Source: Streptomyces sp. 846.5 (lineage in GTDB: Bacteria; Actinomycetota; Actinomycetes; Streptomycetales; Streptomycetaceae). From it: a stretch of 64,000 bases of DNA. How positions within the stretch are numbered: position 1 is the first letter of the stretch; every line of letters begins with the position of its first letter. The notes under the pieces were generated by a model. It ran no database searches. It saw only the letters and a list, made by a program, of their open reading frames with translations, and was not told the DNA's origin. A program made the position numbers and the translations under genes. This document shows positions 17,461-25,811 of the stretch, piece by piece. The stretch is from positions 3,768,001 through 3,832,000 of the forward strand of contig NZ_SOBN01000001.1 of assembly GCF_004365705.1 (NCBI RefSeq). The letters are read 5' to 3'.

Positions 17461-18429
17461 TCAGGAGGTGAGGCCGGCCGTCTTCAGCCAGGCGTCGGCC
17501 ACCGCCAGCGGGTCCGCGCCCTTGGCGCCGACCTTGGCGTCCAGGTCCATCAGCGTCGCCGTGTCCAGCTTCGCCGACACCGCGTTGAGCGCGTCCACCG
17601 CGGTCTGCGGGAGGGTCTTCTGCGCCACCGGGATCACGTTCTGGAAGCCGAACAGGCTCTTGTCGTCCTGAAGGGTGATCCACTTCTGGGCGGCGATGGT
17701 GCTGTCGGTGGTGAAGATGTCACCGACCTGGATGTCGTTCTTCTGCAGCGCGGCCTCGGTGAGGGTGCCGCCCGCGTCCAGCGCCTTGAAGCTCTTGAAG
17801 GTCAGGCCGTAGACCGCCTTCAGGCCGACCACGCCCTCCTGGCGGGTCTGGAACTCCGGAGCGGCGCCGAGCACCAGCTGGCCCGCGATGCTCTTCAGGT
17901 CCGAGATCTTGGAGCTCGCGGTCAGGTGGTACTTGGTCGCGGTCGCCGCGTTGACCGTCAGCGAGTCCTTGTCCTCGGCCGCCGCAGGGGTCAGGATCTG
18001 CAGGTTGGAGGCGACCTTGGCGGCCAGCTGGGTCTCGTTGTCCTGCAGGGTGGTCGGGACGGCCTTCGGGTCCAGGTACGCCAGCAGCGCGCCGTTGTAC
18101 TCCGGCATCAGGGTGACCGTGCCGCTCTTCAGCAGGCCGTAACTGACCTCGCGGCTGCCGATGTTGGGCTTGTAGGTGACCTTCAGGCCCTTGGCCTTGA
18201 GCGCCTCGCCGTAGATGTCGGCCAGGATGGTGCTCTCGGCGAAGTTGTTGGAGCCCACGATGATCGGCCCGCTCGCGGCGGCCGAGCCGGTGGCGGTGGG
18301 CTGGGCGGGCGCCAGCGGGTTCGAGGAACTGCTGGAGGACGACCCGCAGGCCGCGAGGGAGACAGCGGCAGCAGAGGCGACGAGAACAGCGGCTATACGG
18401 GTGCGGCCGCGGGTAGTGGAAGTAGTCAC
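17461..18429 (-). CDS. Osmoprotectant ABC transporter substrate-binding lipoprotein (OpuC/ProX type)
   Basis: A 322-residue lipoprotein with lipobox VSLAAC at residues ~22-27 and a Ser-rich linker. The binding domain begins at ASGPIIVGSNNFAESTILAD and matches the OpuAC/ProX quaternary-amine-binding family (glycine betaine, choline, carnitine). GTG 18429 is the most likely start; ATG 18498 would add 23 residues before the signal peptide. It is on the same strand as the cognate ATPase and permeases at 23354-25811, but the oppositely oriented conservon lies between them, so this gene must use its own promoter. Confidence 0.88.
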   Translation of the reverse strand: MTTSTTRGRTRIAAVLVASAAAVSLAACGSSSSSSSNPLAPAQPTATGSAAASGPIIVGSNNFAESTILADIYGEALKAKGLKVTYKPNIGSREVSYGLLKSGTVTLMPEYNGALLAYLDPKAVPTTLQDNETQLAAKVASNLQILTPAAAEDKDSLTVNAATATKYHLTASSKISDLKSIAGQLVLGAAPEFQTRQEGVVGLKAVYGLTFKSFKALDAGGTLTEAALQKNDIQVGDIFTTDSTIAAQKWITLQDDKSLFGFQNVIPVAQKTLPQTAVDALNAVSAKLDTATLMDLDAKVGAKGADPLAVADAWLKTAGLTS

Positions 18430-18816
18430 TGGTCCATTCCAAGTTATGGGGGGAGTCTTGGGGCGCAGGGGACGTGCGGGGCAGAGGGTATAGCTCACGG
18501 ACGATCAAATCTGCTTGCATGAGCGGTAGTCAACCGAAGATCATCCTGCGGTCGGGCCCCCAGTACGCGGCCGCACCCAGGTGGTACTGGTGATGCAGGG
18601 GCGACCGGACGATACTGGAACGCAGAGCTGCACTTGGGGAAGGTTTTTGATCACTTCGTAGCGCAATGTTCACAACTCTCCTGTCCCGGGGGCCCTGTCA
18701 ACGGGTAGTCTCCGCACGGTCACTTATTCGACGAGAGCGTTCCGGTTCCCGCCGACCACCCGTCAGGGCAGGGGCGTGCCAACTCCCAGGCACCGGAGCC
18801 GATCGAGGAGATTCGG
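18430..18816. other. Divergent promoter region
   Basis: A 387-bp non-coding region between the leftward binding-protein gene and the rightward conservon. It must hold both promoters. No strong palindrome or consensus pair stands out. Confidence 0.5.
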
Positions 18817-21543
18817 TTGTCCCTCCAGGACGCGCACCCAGCCGCACCGGCCGCCCCGGACGCACCTCTCGACCAGGGCGAACCGGTCATACCGGGCACC
18901 CCGGAAAGCCCGGGCATCCCGGCGCCGCTGGAGACGACCGACCTGCGCACCCGGCTGGGGCGCTACCTCGACCGGATCCCCTTCCGTCACAAGCTCAATG
19001 TGCTGGTCACCGTGCCCGTCGTGGTGATCTCGATCCTCTTCGCCGTGGTCGTGAACAGCGAGATCTCCACCGCGCAGACCGCCGCCGCCCAGGCCGACCT
19101 GGTCCGCAACAGCTACCAGGTCGCCCTGCTGGTCGACGACGTGCAGTCAGAGCAGCAGCAGGCGCTGCTGCTCTGGGCGCACTTCGACCGGCAGAACGCG
19201 GGCGACCCCGCACCGTCGAGCGCCACCTTCCGCGCCGCGGTCGCCGACACCACCGCCCAGGTCGCCCTGGTCCGCCAGGCCTTCGGCTCCGGCATCAGCG
19301 CCGCCGAGAGCATCGCCCTGGCCGAGTTGGACGCCCTGCCCAGGGACCAGGTCGTGGGCGGCGTGCTGCCGGCCCCCAATATCGACCAGGCCTACAGTCC
19401 GGCCGCCGCCGCCCTGATCGACGGACTCGGCCTGACCACCGACGACAGCGTCAACTCCCCGACCACCCAGACCCTGGACGCGCTGCTGCGGGCCGACGCC
19501 GCGCACGCCGTCTACGAGACCAGCGTGCTGTCGACGCAGACCGGCGACTCCAACGCCCTGGTCGAGTTCCTCGCCGCCGTCGGCGCCCAGGAGCAGTACG
19601 GCTACCAGGTGCAGCGCTTCGCACAGTTGGCCACCCCGGCCCAGGCCACCGAGCTCGGCGGGATGGACCACAACACCAACCAGGTCTACATCGGGCAGCA
19701 GCTGGCGCTGCTGGAGGTCTCCCCGGGCGACCTCTCCTCGGTCGCCGACAAGGCGTCGATGCGGGCCGCCGCGGCGCAGGTCGACCAGACCCTGCCGAAG
19801 ATCGTCGGCGAGTCGCAGATCCGGCTCGCGATCACCCAGAAGCTCACCCAGGAGATCGCGGCCGGCGCGGACAGCGCCTCCAACAGCGCCTGGCTGAAGG
19901 CGATCCTGCTGCTGGCCCTGGCCCTGCTGATCTTCGTCACCTGGCTCACCCTGTCCGTGCTGATCAGGCACTCGGTGGTGCGACCGGTGCAGCGCCTCAC
20001 CAACGCCGCCCGCAAGGTCGCCGCGATCTCGGAGAAGGAGCTCGCCCGGGTCGCCGACGACGACGCGGTGGACGAGAGCCCGGCCCGGCTGGAGGCCGTC
20101 CCGGTGCTGGCCCAGGACGAACTCGGGGCGCTGGCCGAGGCGTTCAACCAGGTCCAGATCACCGCGGCCGGACTGCTGGAGCGGCAGGTCACCAGCCGCC
20201 GCAACATCGCCGAGATGTTCGGCAACATCGGCCGGCGCGTCAGCAACCTGACCAACCGTCAACTCGCCCTGATCGACGCGGTCGAGCGCGGCGAGACCGA
20301 CCCCGAGCTGCTGGAACAGCTGTACCGGATCGACCACATCGCCGTCCGCATGCAGCGCAACGCCGACAGCCTGATGCTGCTGGCCGGCATCCGCGAGTCC
20401 GAGCTGGACGGCCGTCCCGCCCCGGTCAGCCATGTCATCCGCGCCTCGCTGGGCCAGATCGAGGGCTACCAGCGGGTGGTGCTGCGCGCCGAGTCGGACC
20501 CGACCGTCGCCCCGGACATCGTCGGCGACCTGGTGCTGATGCTCGCCGAGCTGCTGGAGAACGCGGTGTCGTTCTCCCCCGCGCACAGCAGCGTCGAGGT
20601 GACGGTGCGGGTGTCCGGCGGACACGCCGCGATCGAGATCGTCGACCACGGTCTGGGCATGGGCTCGGAGCGGCTGGCCGAGGAGAACGCCCGGCTGGTC
20701 CGGCGCGAGCGGCTCGACCTGGTGCCGACCCGGGTGCTCGGCCTCTTCGTGGTCGGCAACCTGGCCCGGCGCTGGGGCATCACAGTCACCCTGTCCAGGA
20801 CCCCCGGCGGCGGCGTCAGCAGCCTGGTGCTGGTGCCCGCCGCGCTGCTCAGGGCGGCCTCGGCGGCGCCGGCCGTGTCCGCCCCCGCCGTACCGACCGC
20901 GCTGACCGCACCGGCGGCCCCGGCCGAGCCGGCGGCACCCGTCGCCCCCGCCCCTGCTGCGGCCCCGGCGGCCGCTGCCGCCGCAACCGGCTGGCCCTCC
21001 CCGGGCGGCCCCGCACCGGTCCCCGCCGCCGCGGCACAGCCGCCGGACGGCGGACTGCCCCGACGGACCCCGCGCCGCAGCACGGACGAGCCGGTCCACA
21101 CGCAGGCGAGCGCCGTCGAGCCGCAGACCGGTGAGACGGCCCGGCCCGGGACCGAGGGCGGCACCCTGCGCCGCCGGGTCCGCGGTGCCACCCTGAACCA
21201 GGGCCGGCCGACCCAGCCCGCCGCGGCCGCTTTCGCCCCGCCGCAGTTGGACGCCGAGGCCGTGCGTGATTCCCTGGAGGAGTTCGAGGAGGCGGTGAGC
21301 CGCGCCGAGCGCGACAGCACGCTGACCGGACTCCGCATCAGTCCCCAACCGGGCCCGCAGCCCCAGGACCCGCCCCAACAGGGCGCGCCACACCAAGACT
21401 CGTCACACCAAGACTCGTCACACCAAGACTCGTCACACCAAGACTCGTCACACCAAGACTCGTCACACCAAGACTCGTCACACCAAGACGCCGCTCCAAC
21501 TGACGCCGCACCACAAGAACTTCCGGAAGGAGTGGGACCGTGA
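18817..21543 (+). CDS. cvnA: Conservon sensor-kinase-like ATP-binding membrane protein CvnA
   Basis: A 908-residue protein. Two transmembrane helices (~65-85 and ~360-382) bracket an extracytoplasmic sensor region of the nitrate/sulfonate-sensing type. After a HAMP-like linker, residues ~460-690 include the RIDHIAVRMQRNADSLMLL block and a HATPase with N-box LLENAVSFSPAHS and G-box GLGMG. The tail (~690-908) is Ala/Pro-rich and holds six exact HQDSS repeats. In conservons CvnA works with CvnB-D as a membrane-associated, GPCR-like switch. The start is TTG 18817, preceded by GAGGAG. It overlaps cvnB by 4 bp (GTGA), showing translational coupling. Confidence 0.9.
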   Translation: MSLQDAHPAAPAAPDAPLDQGEPVIPGTPESPGIPAPLETTDLRTRLGRYLDRIPFRHKLNVLVTVPVVVISILFAVVVNSEISTAQTAAAQADLVRNSYQVALLVDDVQSEQQQALLLWAHFDRQNAGDPAPSSATFRAAVADTTAQVALVRQAFGSGISAAESIALAELDALPRDQVVGGVLPAPNIDQAYSPAAAALIDGLGLTTDDSVNSPTTQTLDALLRADAAHAVYETSVLSTQTGDSNALVEFLAAVGAQEQYGYQVQRFAQLATPAQATELGGMDHNTNQVYIGQQLALLEVSPGDLSSVADKASMRAAAAQVDQTLPKIVGESQIRLAITQKLTQEIAAGADSASNSAWLKAILLLALALLIFVTWLTLSVLIRHSVVRPVQRLTNAARKVAAISEKELARVADDDAVDESPARLEAVPVLAQDELGALAEAFNQVQITAAGLLERQVTSRRNIAEMFGNIGRRVSNLTNRQLALIDAVERGETDPELLEQLYRIDHIAVRMQRNADSLMLLAGIRESELDGRPAPVSHVIRASLGQIEGYQRVVLRAESDPTVAPDIVGDLVLMLAELLENAVSFSPAHSSVEVTVRVSGGHAAIEIVDHGLGMGSERLAEENARLVRRERLDLVPTRVLGLFVVGNLARRWGITVTLSRTPGGGVSSLVLVPAALLRAASAAPAVSAPAVPTALTAPAAPAEPAAPVAPAPAAAPAAAAAATGWPSPGGPAPVPAAAAQPPDGGLPRRTPRRSTDEPVHTQASAVEPQTGETARPGTEGGTLRRRVRGATLNQGRPTQPAAAAFAPPQLDAEAVRDSLEEFEEAVSRAERDSTLTGLRISPQPGPQPQDPPQQGAPHQDSSHQDSSHQDSSHQDSSHQDSSHQDSSHQDAAPTDAAPQELPEGVGP
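21391..21480 (+). repeat. Six exact 15-bp tandem repeats inside cvnA
   Basis: CACCAAGACTCGTCA is repeated six times without change, followed by a partial copy, encoding (HQDSS)6-HQDAA just before the cvnA stop. Exact identity suggests recent slippage-type expansion. Confidence 0.95.
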
Positions 21544-21995
21544 CCACGCCCACAGACGACCCCGCCGCCCTGGCCTCCGCCGCCGCTGACTTCACCTGGC
21601 TGCTGAACCGCTTCGCCACGGAGACGGCAGGCGTGGTTGACGCCATCGCCGTGTCCTCGGACGGACTGCTGATCGCCGTGTCCCGTCTGCGCGACCCCGC
21701 CGACTCCGAGCGGCTCGCCGCCATCGTCTCGGGTATCACCAGCCTCGCCGCCGGCGCCTCGGGCAACTACGGGCTGGGCGCCCTGAACAAGGTGATCATC
21801 GACCTGGAGGGCGGCCACCTGCTGGTCTCCTCCATCGGCAATGGATCAGTCCTCGGCGTGGTGGCCTCCAAGGAGGCCAAGCTCGGCAACATCGCCTATG
21901 AGATGACCCTGTTCGCCAACCGGGCCGGCGCCGCGCTGAGCCCGCAGCTGATCATCGAGCTGAAGAACGGTGTCGGTGCCTCCGCAGCCGGTTGA
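21540..21995 (+). CDS. cvnB: Roadblock/LC7-domain protein CvnB
   Basis: A 151-residue roadblock/LC7 protein, the CvnB component that modulates the CvnD GTPase. Typical segments are FTWLLNRFATETAGVVDAIA, VSSDGLLIAVS and a final AGAALSPQLIIELK helix. GTG 21540 overlaps the cvnA stop, as is usual in conservons. The 3' end carries a 15-bp tandem duplication that includes the stop codon. Confidence 0.93.
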   Translation: MTTPTDDPAALASAAADFTWLLNRFATETAGVVDAIAVSSDGLLIAVSRLRDPADSERLAAIVSGITSLAAGASGNYGLGALNKVIIDLEGGHLLVSSIGNGSVLGVVASKEAKLGNIAYEMTLFANRAGAALSPQLIIELKNGVGASAAG

Positions 21996-22014
21996 TCGTC
22001 AGCCGGTTGATCGT
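21985..22014 (+). repeat. 15-bp tandem duplication at the cvnB 3' end
   Basis: CAGCCGGTTGATCGT occurs twice back to back; the first copy contains the TGA of cvnB. It lengthens the cvnB-cvnC gap to 65 bp. Confidence 0.85.
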
Positions 22015-22016
22015 TT

Positions 22017-22049
22017 TTGACTGTGCTCGAACAACCTAGCCAATATACT
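22017..22049 (+). promoter_or_regulatory. Possible internal promoter before cvnC
   Basis: A consensus-like -10 TATACT (22044-22049) lies in an AT-rich patch 12 bp before the cvnC start. TTGACT at 22017-22022 is a -35-like hexamer, but the 21-bp spacing is too long, so only the -10 is convincing. Confidence 0.35.
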
Positions 22050-22060
22050 TACTGCTTACT

Positions 22061-22651
22061 GTGACTGACGAATCATCAAGGCAACGGGACGAGCGAGAGA
22101 GGACGAGCATGGTGGGCAGCGCGGCAACCACCGAGGGCCCGTACGGCTCCCCGCAGGTACGGCCACTGCGCCCGTACGTGATGGCGGACGACCCGCTGCC
22201 GCCCCCCCTGCCCCCCGCCCCGGCGGCCGAGCCGGAACCGGAACCCGCTCCGGTCCCCGTGCCCGAGAGCACCCGCAGCAGCCTCGCCGTACGCCCGTTC
22301 CTGCTCACCACGGGACGCGTCGCGGGGGCGGCCGAACTCCCGCTGGAGACCCAGGTCGTGGCGACGACGGACGGTCTGACCGCGCTCCCGGGCCTCACCT
22401 TCGAACAGCATGCGATCGTCGCCGCCTGTCGGGTCCCGCTGTCCCTGGCCGAGCTCGCCGCCCGGCTGCGGCTCCATCTCAATGTCGTCCGGGTGATCGC
22501 CGGCGACCTGCGCACCGCCCGGCACCTGGCCGTCTACGTTCCCCAGGCCAGCACCGCCCAAGACGTTTCCGTACTGCGAAGGGTTATCGATGGTCTCCGC
22601 GCCGTCCCCGACTCCCGAGGACTTCCACGTGACAGCGACCGCCCTGCCTGA
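22061..22651 (+). CDS. cvnC: DUF742-family protein CvnC
   Basis: A 196-residue DUF742 protein. The family core begins at VRPFLLTTGRV (residues ~80-90) and runs through ETQVVATTDG, FEQHAIVAACRVPLSLAELA and LRLHLNVVRVIAGDL. A Pro-rich linker (residues ~45-75) precedes it. The role in the conservon complex is structural or regulatory. The start is GTG 22061 or ATG 22109 (MVGSAATTEG); neither has a strong RBS. Unlike the other genes in the operon it is separated from its upstream neighbour, by 65 bp. Confidence 0.9.
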   Translation: MTDESSRQRDERERTSMVGSAATTEGPYGSPQVRPLRPYVMADDPLPPPLPPAPAAEPEPEPAPVPVPESTRSSLAVRPFLLTTGRVAGAAELPLETQVVATTDGLTALPGLTFEQHAIVAACRVPLSLAELAARLRLHLNVVRVIAGDLRTARHLAVYVPQASTAQDVSVLRRVIDGLRAVPDSRGLPRDSDRPA

Positions 22652-23231
22652 GTCAGAACACCTCGGCACCGCCGTCTCCAACCGTCCCCCGCTCCCCGTC
22701 AAGATGGTCATCGCCGGCGGTTTCGGCGTGGGCAAGACCACCACGGTCGCCGCCATCTCCGAGATCGAGCCGCTGACCACCGAGGCCAGCATCACCGAGG
22801 TCGCGGCCGGGGTCGACGACCTCACCCACACTCCGCACAAGACCACGACCACGGTCGCCATGGACTTCGGCTGCATCACCCTGGACCCCACCCTGAAGCT
22901 CTACCTCTTCGGCACGCCGGGGCAGGACCGCTTCGGCTTCATGTGGGACGACCTGGTGGAGGGCGCGCTCGGCGGCCTGGTCATCGTGGACACCCGGCGG
23001 CTGGACGACTGCTTCGCCGCCGTCGACTACTTCGAGAACAAGGGCCTGCCGTTCGCGGTCGGCGTCAATGTCTTCGACGGCAGCCTGGGCCACGACCTCG
23101 ACGAGGTCCGCTGGGCGCTGGACATCGGCGAGAACGTACCCCTGGTCCTCTTCGACGCCCGCGAACGCGGGTCCGTCCGCGATGCTCTGTTGGTGGTGCT
23201 GGAGCTGGCGCTGGCCCGCGCGGAACGGTGA
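22629..23231 (+). CDS. cvnD: Conservon small GTPase CvnD
   Basis: A 200-residue Ras-like ATP/GTP-binding protein. Walker A is GGFGVGKTT, followed by KTTTTVAMDFG (switch I region), LFGTPGQDRFGFMW (G3) and GVNVFDG where the G4 NKxD would be. In conservons this GTPase cycles under CvnB/CvnC control. GTG 22629 was chosen because GAGGA lies six bases upstream; ATG 22590 gives a 62-bp overlap with cvnC and is also possible. A long inverted repeat 13 bp after the stop probably terminates the operon. Confidence 0.92.
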   Translation: MTATALPESEHLGTAVSNRPPLPVKMVIAGGFGVGKTTTVAAISEIEPLTTEASITEVAAGVDDLTHTPHKTTTTVAMDFGCITLDPTLKLYLFGTPGQDRFGFMWDDLVEGALGGLVIVDTRRLDDCFAAVDYFENKGLPFAVGVNVFDGSLGHDLDEVRWALDIGENVPLVLFDARERGSVRDALLVVLELALARAER

Positions 23232-23244
23232 ACGCTGTGCCTGG

Positions 23245-23335
23245 TTGTTCGCGCAGTTCCCCGCGCCCCTGATAGTGCAACTGAACCGCTGTGGGCAAGT
23301 TGCACTATCAGGGGCGCGGGGAACTGCGCGAACAA
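23245..23335. repeat. Long inverted repeat, copy 2 (38-bp perfect arms)
   Basis: Arms at 23245-23282 and 23298-23335 are exact reverse complements with a 15-nt loop. The core is the same as at 6314-6400. It lies between the convergent cvnD and permease genes and marks the junction between the conservon and the ABC transporter operon. Confidence 0.92.
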
Positions 23336-23353
23336 GCCACCTACGGTCCGCAC

Positions 23354-24025
23354 CTACCGCCGTTGCCTCCGCACCCCCGGCGACACCAACACCTTCCCGG
23401 CAAGCCAGAACAGACCCAGCGTCAGCACCGCCAACAGGGCGACCAGCACCGCCCCACCAACAACCTTGTTGTAATCCACCTGGTAGAGCCCGTCCACGAT
23501 GTAGCGCCCCAGCCCCCCGAAAGCCACATACGCCGCAATCGTCGCCGTAGAGACGATCTGCACAGCGGACGAGCGGATCCCACTCAGGATCAGCGGCAGC
23601 GCCACCGGCAGCTCCACCTGGAACATCACCCGAAGCGGACCCATGCCCATGCCCCGGGCCGCATCCACCAGCGCCCGGTCCACCGAGCGAATCGCCTCGT
23701 ACGTGGTGACCAGCATCGGCGGCACCGCCAGGGCCACCAGCGGGACCATCACCGGCGTGAGCCCGAGCCCCATCAGCACCGTGAGCAGCACCAGCAGACC
23801 GAAGCTGGGCAGCGCCCGCGCCGCCGTGGCGACCAGCGCCAGCGCATTCCCCCCGCGCCCGGTGTGCCCGGTGACCAGCCCGAGCGGCAGCCCGATCACC
23901 GCGGCGATGCCGAGCGCCATCAGCGAGTACTGGACGTGCTCCCACAGCCGGGTCGGGATCCCGTCGGCCCCGCTCCAGTTGGCGTTGTCGCTGAAGAAGA
24001 CATTGGCGTAGTGGAAGAGGTTCAC
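23354..24025 (-). CDS. Osmoprotectant ABC transporter permease 2
   Basis: A 223-residue binding-protein-dependent permease with about five membrane helices. The EAA-type loop is VDAARGMGMGPLRVMFQVEL, which contacts the ATPase. GTG 24025 overlaps the stop of the upstream permease by 4 bp (GTGA), so translation is coupled. It belongs to the OpuC/ProW type that imports quaternary amines. It ends near the inverted repeat at 23245-23335; the binding-protein gene that normally follows is found 4.9 kb away at 17461-18429. Confidence 0.9.
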   Translation of the reverse strand: MNLFHYANVFFSDNANWSGADGIPTRLWEHVQYSLMALGIAAVIGLPLGLVTGHTGRGGNALALVATAARALPSFGLLVLLTVLMGLGLTPVMVPLVALAVPPMLVTTYEAIRSVDRALVDAARGMGMGPLRVMFQVELPVALPLILSGIRSSAVQIVSTATIAAYVAFGGLGRYIVDGLYQVDYNKVVGGAVLVALLAVLTLGLFWLAGKVLVSPGVRRQRR

Positions 24026-24660
24026 CGCACCGCCCAGGGTGTGAGAAGCCGGCGCAGCAGCACCAGCAGGCCGTCGATGAGGATCGCCAGGACGGCGGTG
24101 GTGATGACCGAGTTCCAGGCCAGGATCGGGCGGTGGTAGTGCAGGGCGTCCGACAGCAGGTTGCCGAGGCCGCCCTCGTTGCCGATCAGCGCGCCGACGC
24201 TGACCAGGCTGATGCTGGACACCGTGGCGACCCGCAGCCCGGCGAAGATCGCGGGGACCGCGATCGGCAGCTCCACCTGGAGGTAGCGGCGGATCGGTCC
24301 GAAGCCCATCGCGGTGGCCGCCGCATGGGTCTCCTCGGGCACCGAGCGCACCCCGTCGACGATGGCGGGGATCAGCACCACCAGGCTGTAGATGGTCAGC
24401 GGGATCTCGACGGTGGTGGTGCTGAGGCCGGTCCAGTTGATCAGCAGCACGATGAAGGCCAGCGACGGCAGCGCGTAGAGCACGGTGGTGATGCCGAGCA
24501 TGGGCGGGTAGAGCCAGCGGAAGCGGGCGCACAGCTGGGCCAGCGGCAGCGCGATCAGCAGGCCGAACAGCACCGGGATCAGCGCTTCCTGGAGGTGCAG
24601 CCCGATCAGGCCCCACCAACTCGCCTGCAGGTCGCTCGGGATGTCGAAGAAGCCGTTCAT
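24022..24660 (-). CDS. Osmoprotectant ABC transporter permease 1
   Basis: A 212-residue inner-membrane permease with about five helices. The EAA-type segment reads ETHAAATAMGFGPIRRYLQV. ATG 24660 overlaps the ATPase stop (TGATG); GTG 24663 is an equivalent alternative. It is the first of two permeases in an OpuC-type operon and would pair with permease 2 in a heterodimeric channel. Confidence 0.9.
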   Translation of the reverse strand: MNGFFDIPSDLQASWWGLIGLHLQEALIPVLFGLLIALPLAQLCARFRWLYPPMLGITTVLYALPSLAFIVLLINWTGLSTTTVEIPLTIYSLVVLIPAIVDGVRSVPEETHAAATAMGFGPIRRYLQVELPIAVPAIFAGLRVATVSSISLVSVGALIGNEGGLGNLLSDALHYHRPILAWNSVITTAVLAILIDGLLVLLRRLLTPWAVR

Positions 24661-25811
24661 CACGCTTCCACGGCGGCGTCGTCGGGAGTGCTGGAGACCG
24701 GCTCGGTGCTGCTGGTCTGCTCCAGGTGCGCGGCCCGGATCGCGGCGGCGATGGTCTCCTGCGCGGCGACGCCGACGGCGCGCCCGTTCTCGTCGACCGC
24801 GACCGCCCAGCCGGTCGGCGAGAGCACCGCCGAGTCCAGCGCGGCGCGGAGCGAGTCGCGTCCGGCCGTGAAGGAGTGGCCGAAGGCGATCAGGGCCTCA
24901 CTGCCAGCGGACCGCTCCTTGGCGTCGGCCCAGCCGAGCGGGCGGCCCTCGGTGTCGGTGACCAGAAGGTAAGGAGTCTGTGGGATTGTGCGGGCCGCCA
25001 GCTGTTCGGCGGTGCTGTCGACCGCGACGATCGGCACGGTGTTGAGTTCGAGTCCCGCCGCGGTGAAGAAGGACAGCCTGCGGATGCCCCGGTCCAGGCC
25101 GAGGAAGTCCTCGACGAAACCGTCGGCCGGCGCCGAGAGCAGTTCGGCGGGCGGCGCGTACTGGGCGAGCTTCCCGCCCTCGCGGAGCACCGCGACCATG
25201 TCGCCGATCTTGATGGCCTCGTCGATGTCATGGGTGACAAAGACGATGGTCTTGCCCAGCTCGGACTGGATCCGGATCAGCTCTTCCTGCAGCCCCTTGC
25301 GGACGATCGGGTCGACGGCGGAGAAGGGCTCGTCCATCAGCATCACCGGCGGGTCCGCGGCGAGCGCGCGGGCCACGCCGACGCGCTGCTGCTGGCCCCC
25401 GGAGAGCTGGTAGGGGTAGCGCTTGGCCAGCGAGCGGTCCAGGCCGACCCGCTCCATCAGCTCCAGCGCACGCGCCCTGGCCTGCCTGCGGTCCCAGCCG
25501 AGCAGCCGGGGGACGGTGGCGATGTTCTCGGCGATGGTGCGGTGCGGGAACAGCCCGGCGTGCTGGATGACATAACCCATGGTGCGGCGCAGCGAGTTGA
25601 CCGGCTGCTCGCGAATGTCGGCGCCGTCGAGGGTGATTCGCCCCTCGGTGGGCTCGATCATGCGGTTGATCATCCGCAGCGTCGTGGTCTTGCCGCAGCC
25701 GGACGGTCCGACCAGAACGGTGATCGAACCGTCGGGAATCTCCAGGGTGAGCCGGTCCACGGCGGTAGTGCCGTCCGGGTAACGCTTCGTCACAGCGTCG
25801 ATCAGTATCAA
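24660..25811 (-). CDS. Osmoprotectant ABC transporter ATP-binding protein with CBS domains
   Basis: A 383-residue ATPase of the ProV/OpuCA type. Walker A GPSGCGKTT, signature LSGGQQQRVGVARAL, Walker B VMLMDEPFSAVD and the H-loop VTHD are all present in the first 240 residues. The C-terminal ~120 residues form a CBS pair, which in this family senses ionic strength or nucleotides. TTG 25811 (giving LILIDAVTKRYPDG) was chosen because it matches the family N-terminus and GAAGGG lies ten bases upstream; a GTG at 25838 is an alternative. Downstream genes overlap it by a few bases, so the three form one operon. Confidence 0.9.
   Translation of the reverse strand: MILIDAVTKRYPDGTTAVDRLTLEIPDGSITVLVGPSGCGKTTTLRMINRMIEPTEGRITLDGADIREQPVNSLRRTMGYVIQHAGLFPHRTIAENIATVPRLLGWDRRQARARALELMERVGLDRSLAKRYPYQLSGGQQQRVGVARALAADPPVMLMDEPFSAVDPIVRKGLQEELIRIQSELGKTIVFVTHDIDEAIKIGDMVAVLREGGKLAQYAPPAELLSAPADGFVEDFLGLDRGIRRLSFFTAAGLELNTVPIVAVDSTAEQLAARTIPQTPYLLVTDTEGRPLGWADAKERSAGSEALIAFGHSFTAGRDSLRAALDSAVLSPTGWAVAVDENGRAVGVAAQETIAAAIRAAHLEQTSSTEPVSSTPDDAAVEA

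Noticed and set aside
21391..21480. CRISPR array
   Set aside because: The units are contiguous coding tandem repeats with no spacers; no other repeat-spacer pattern or cas gene was seen.
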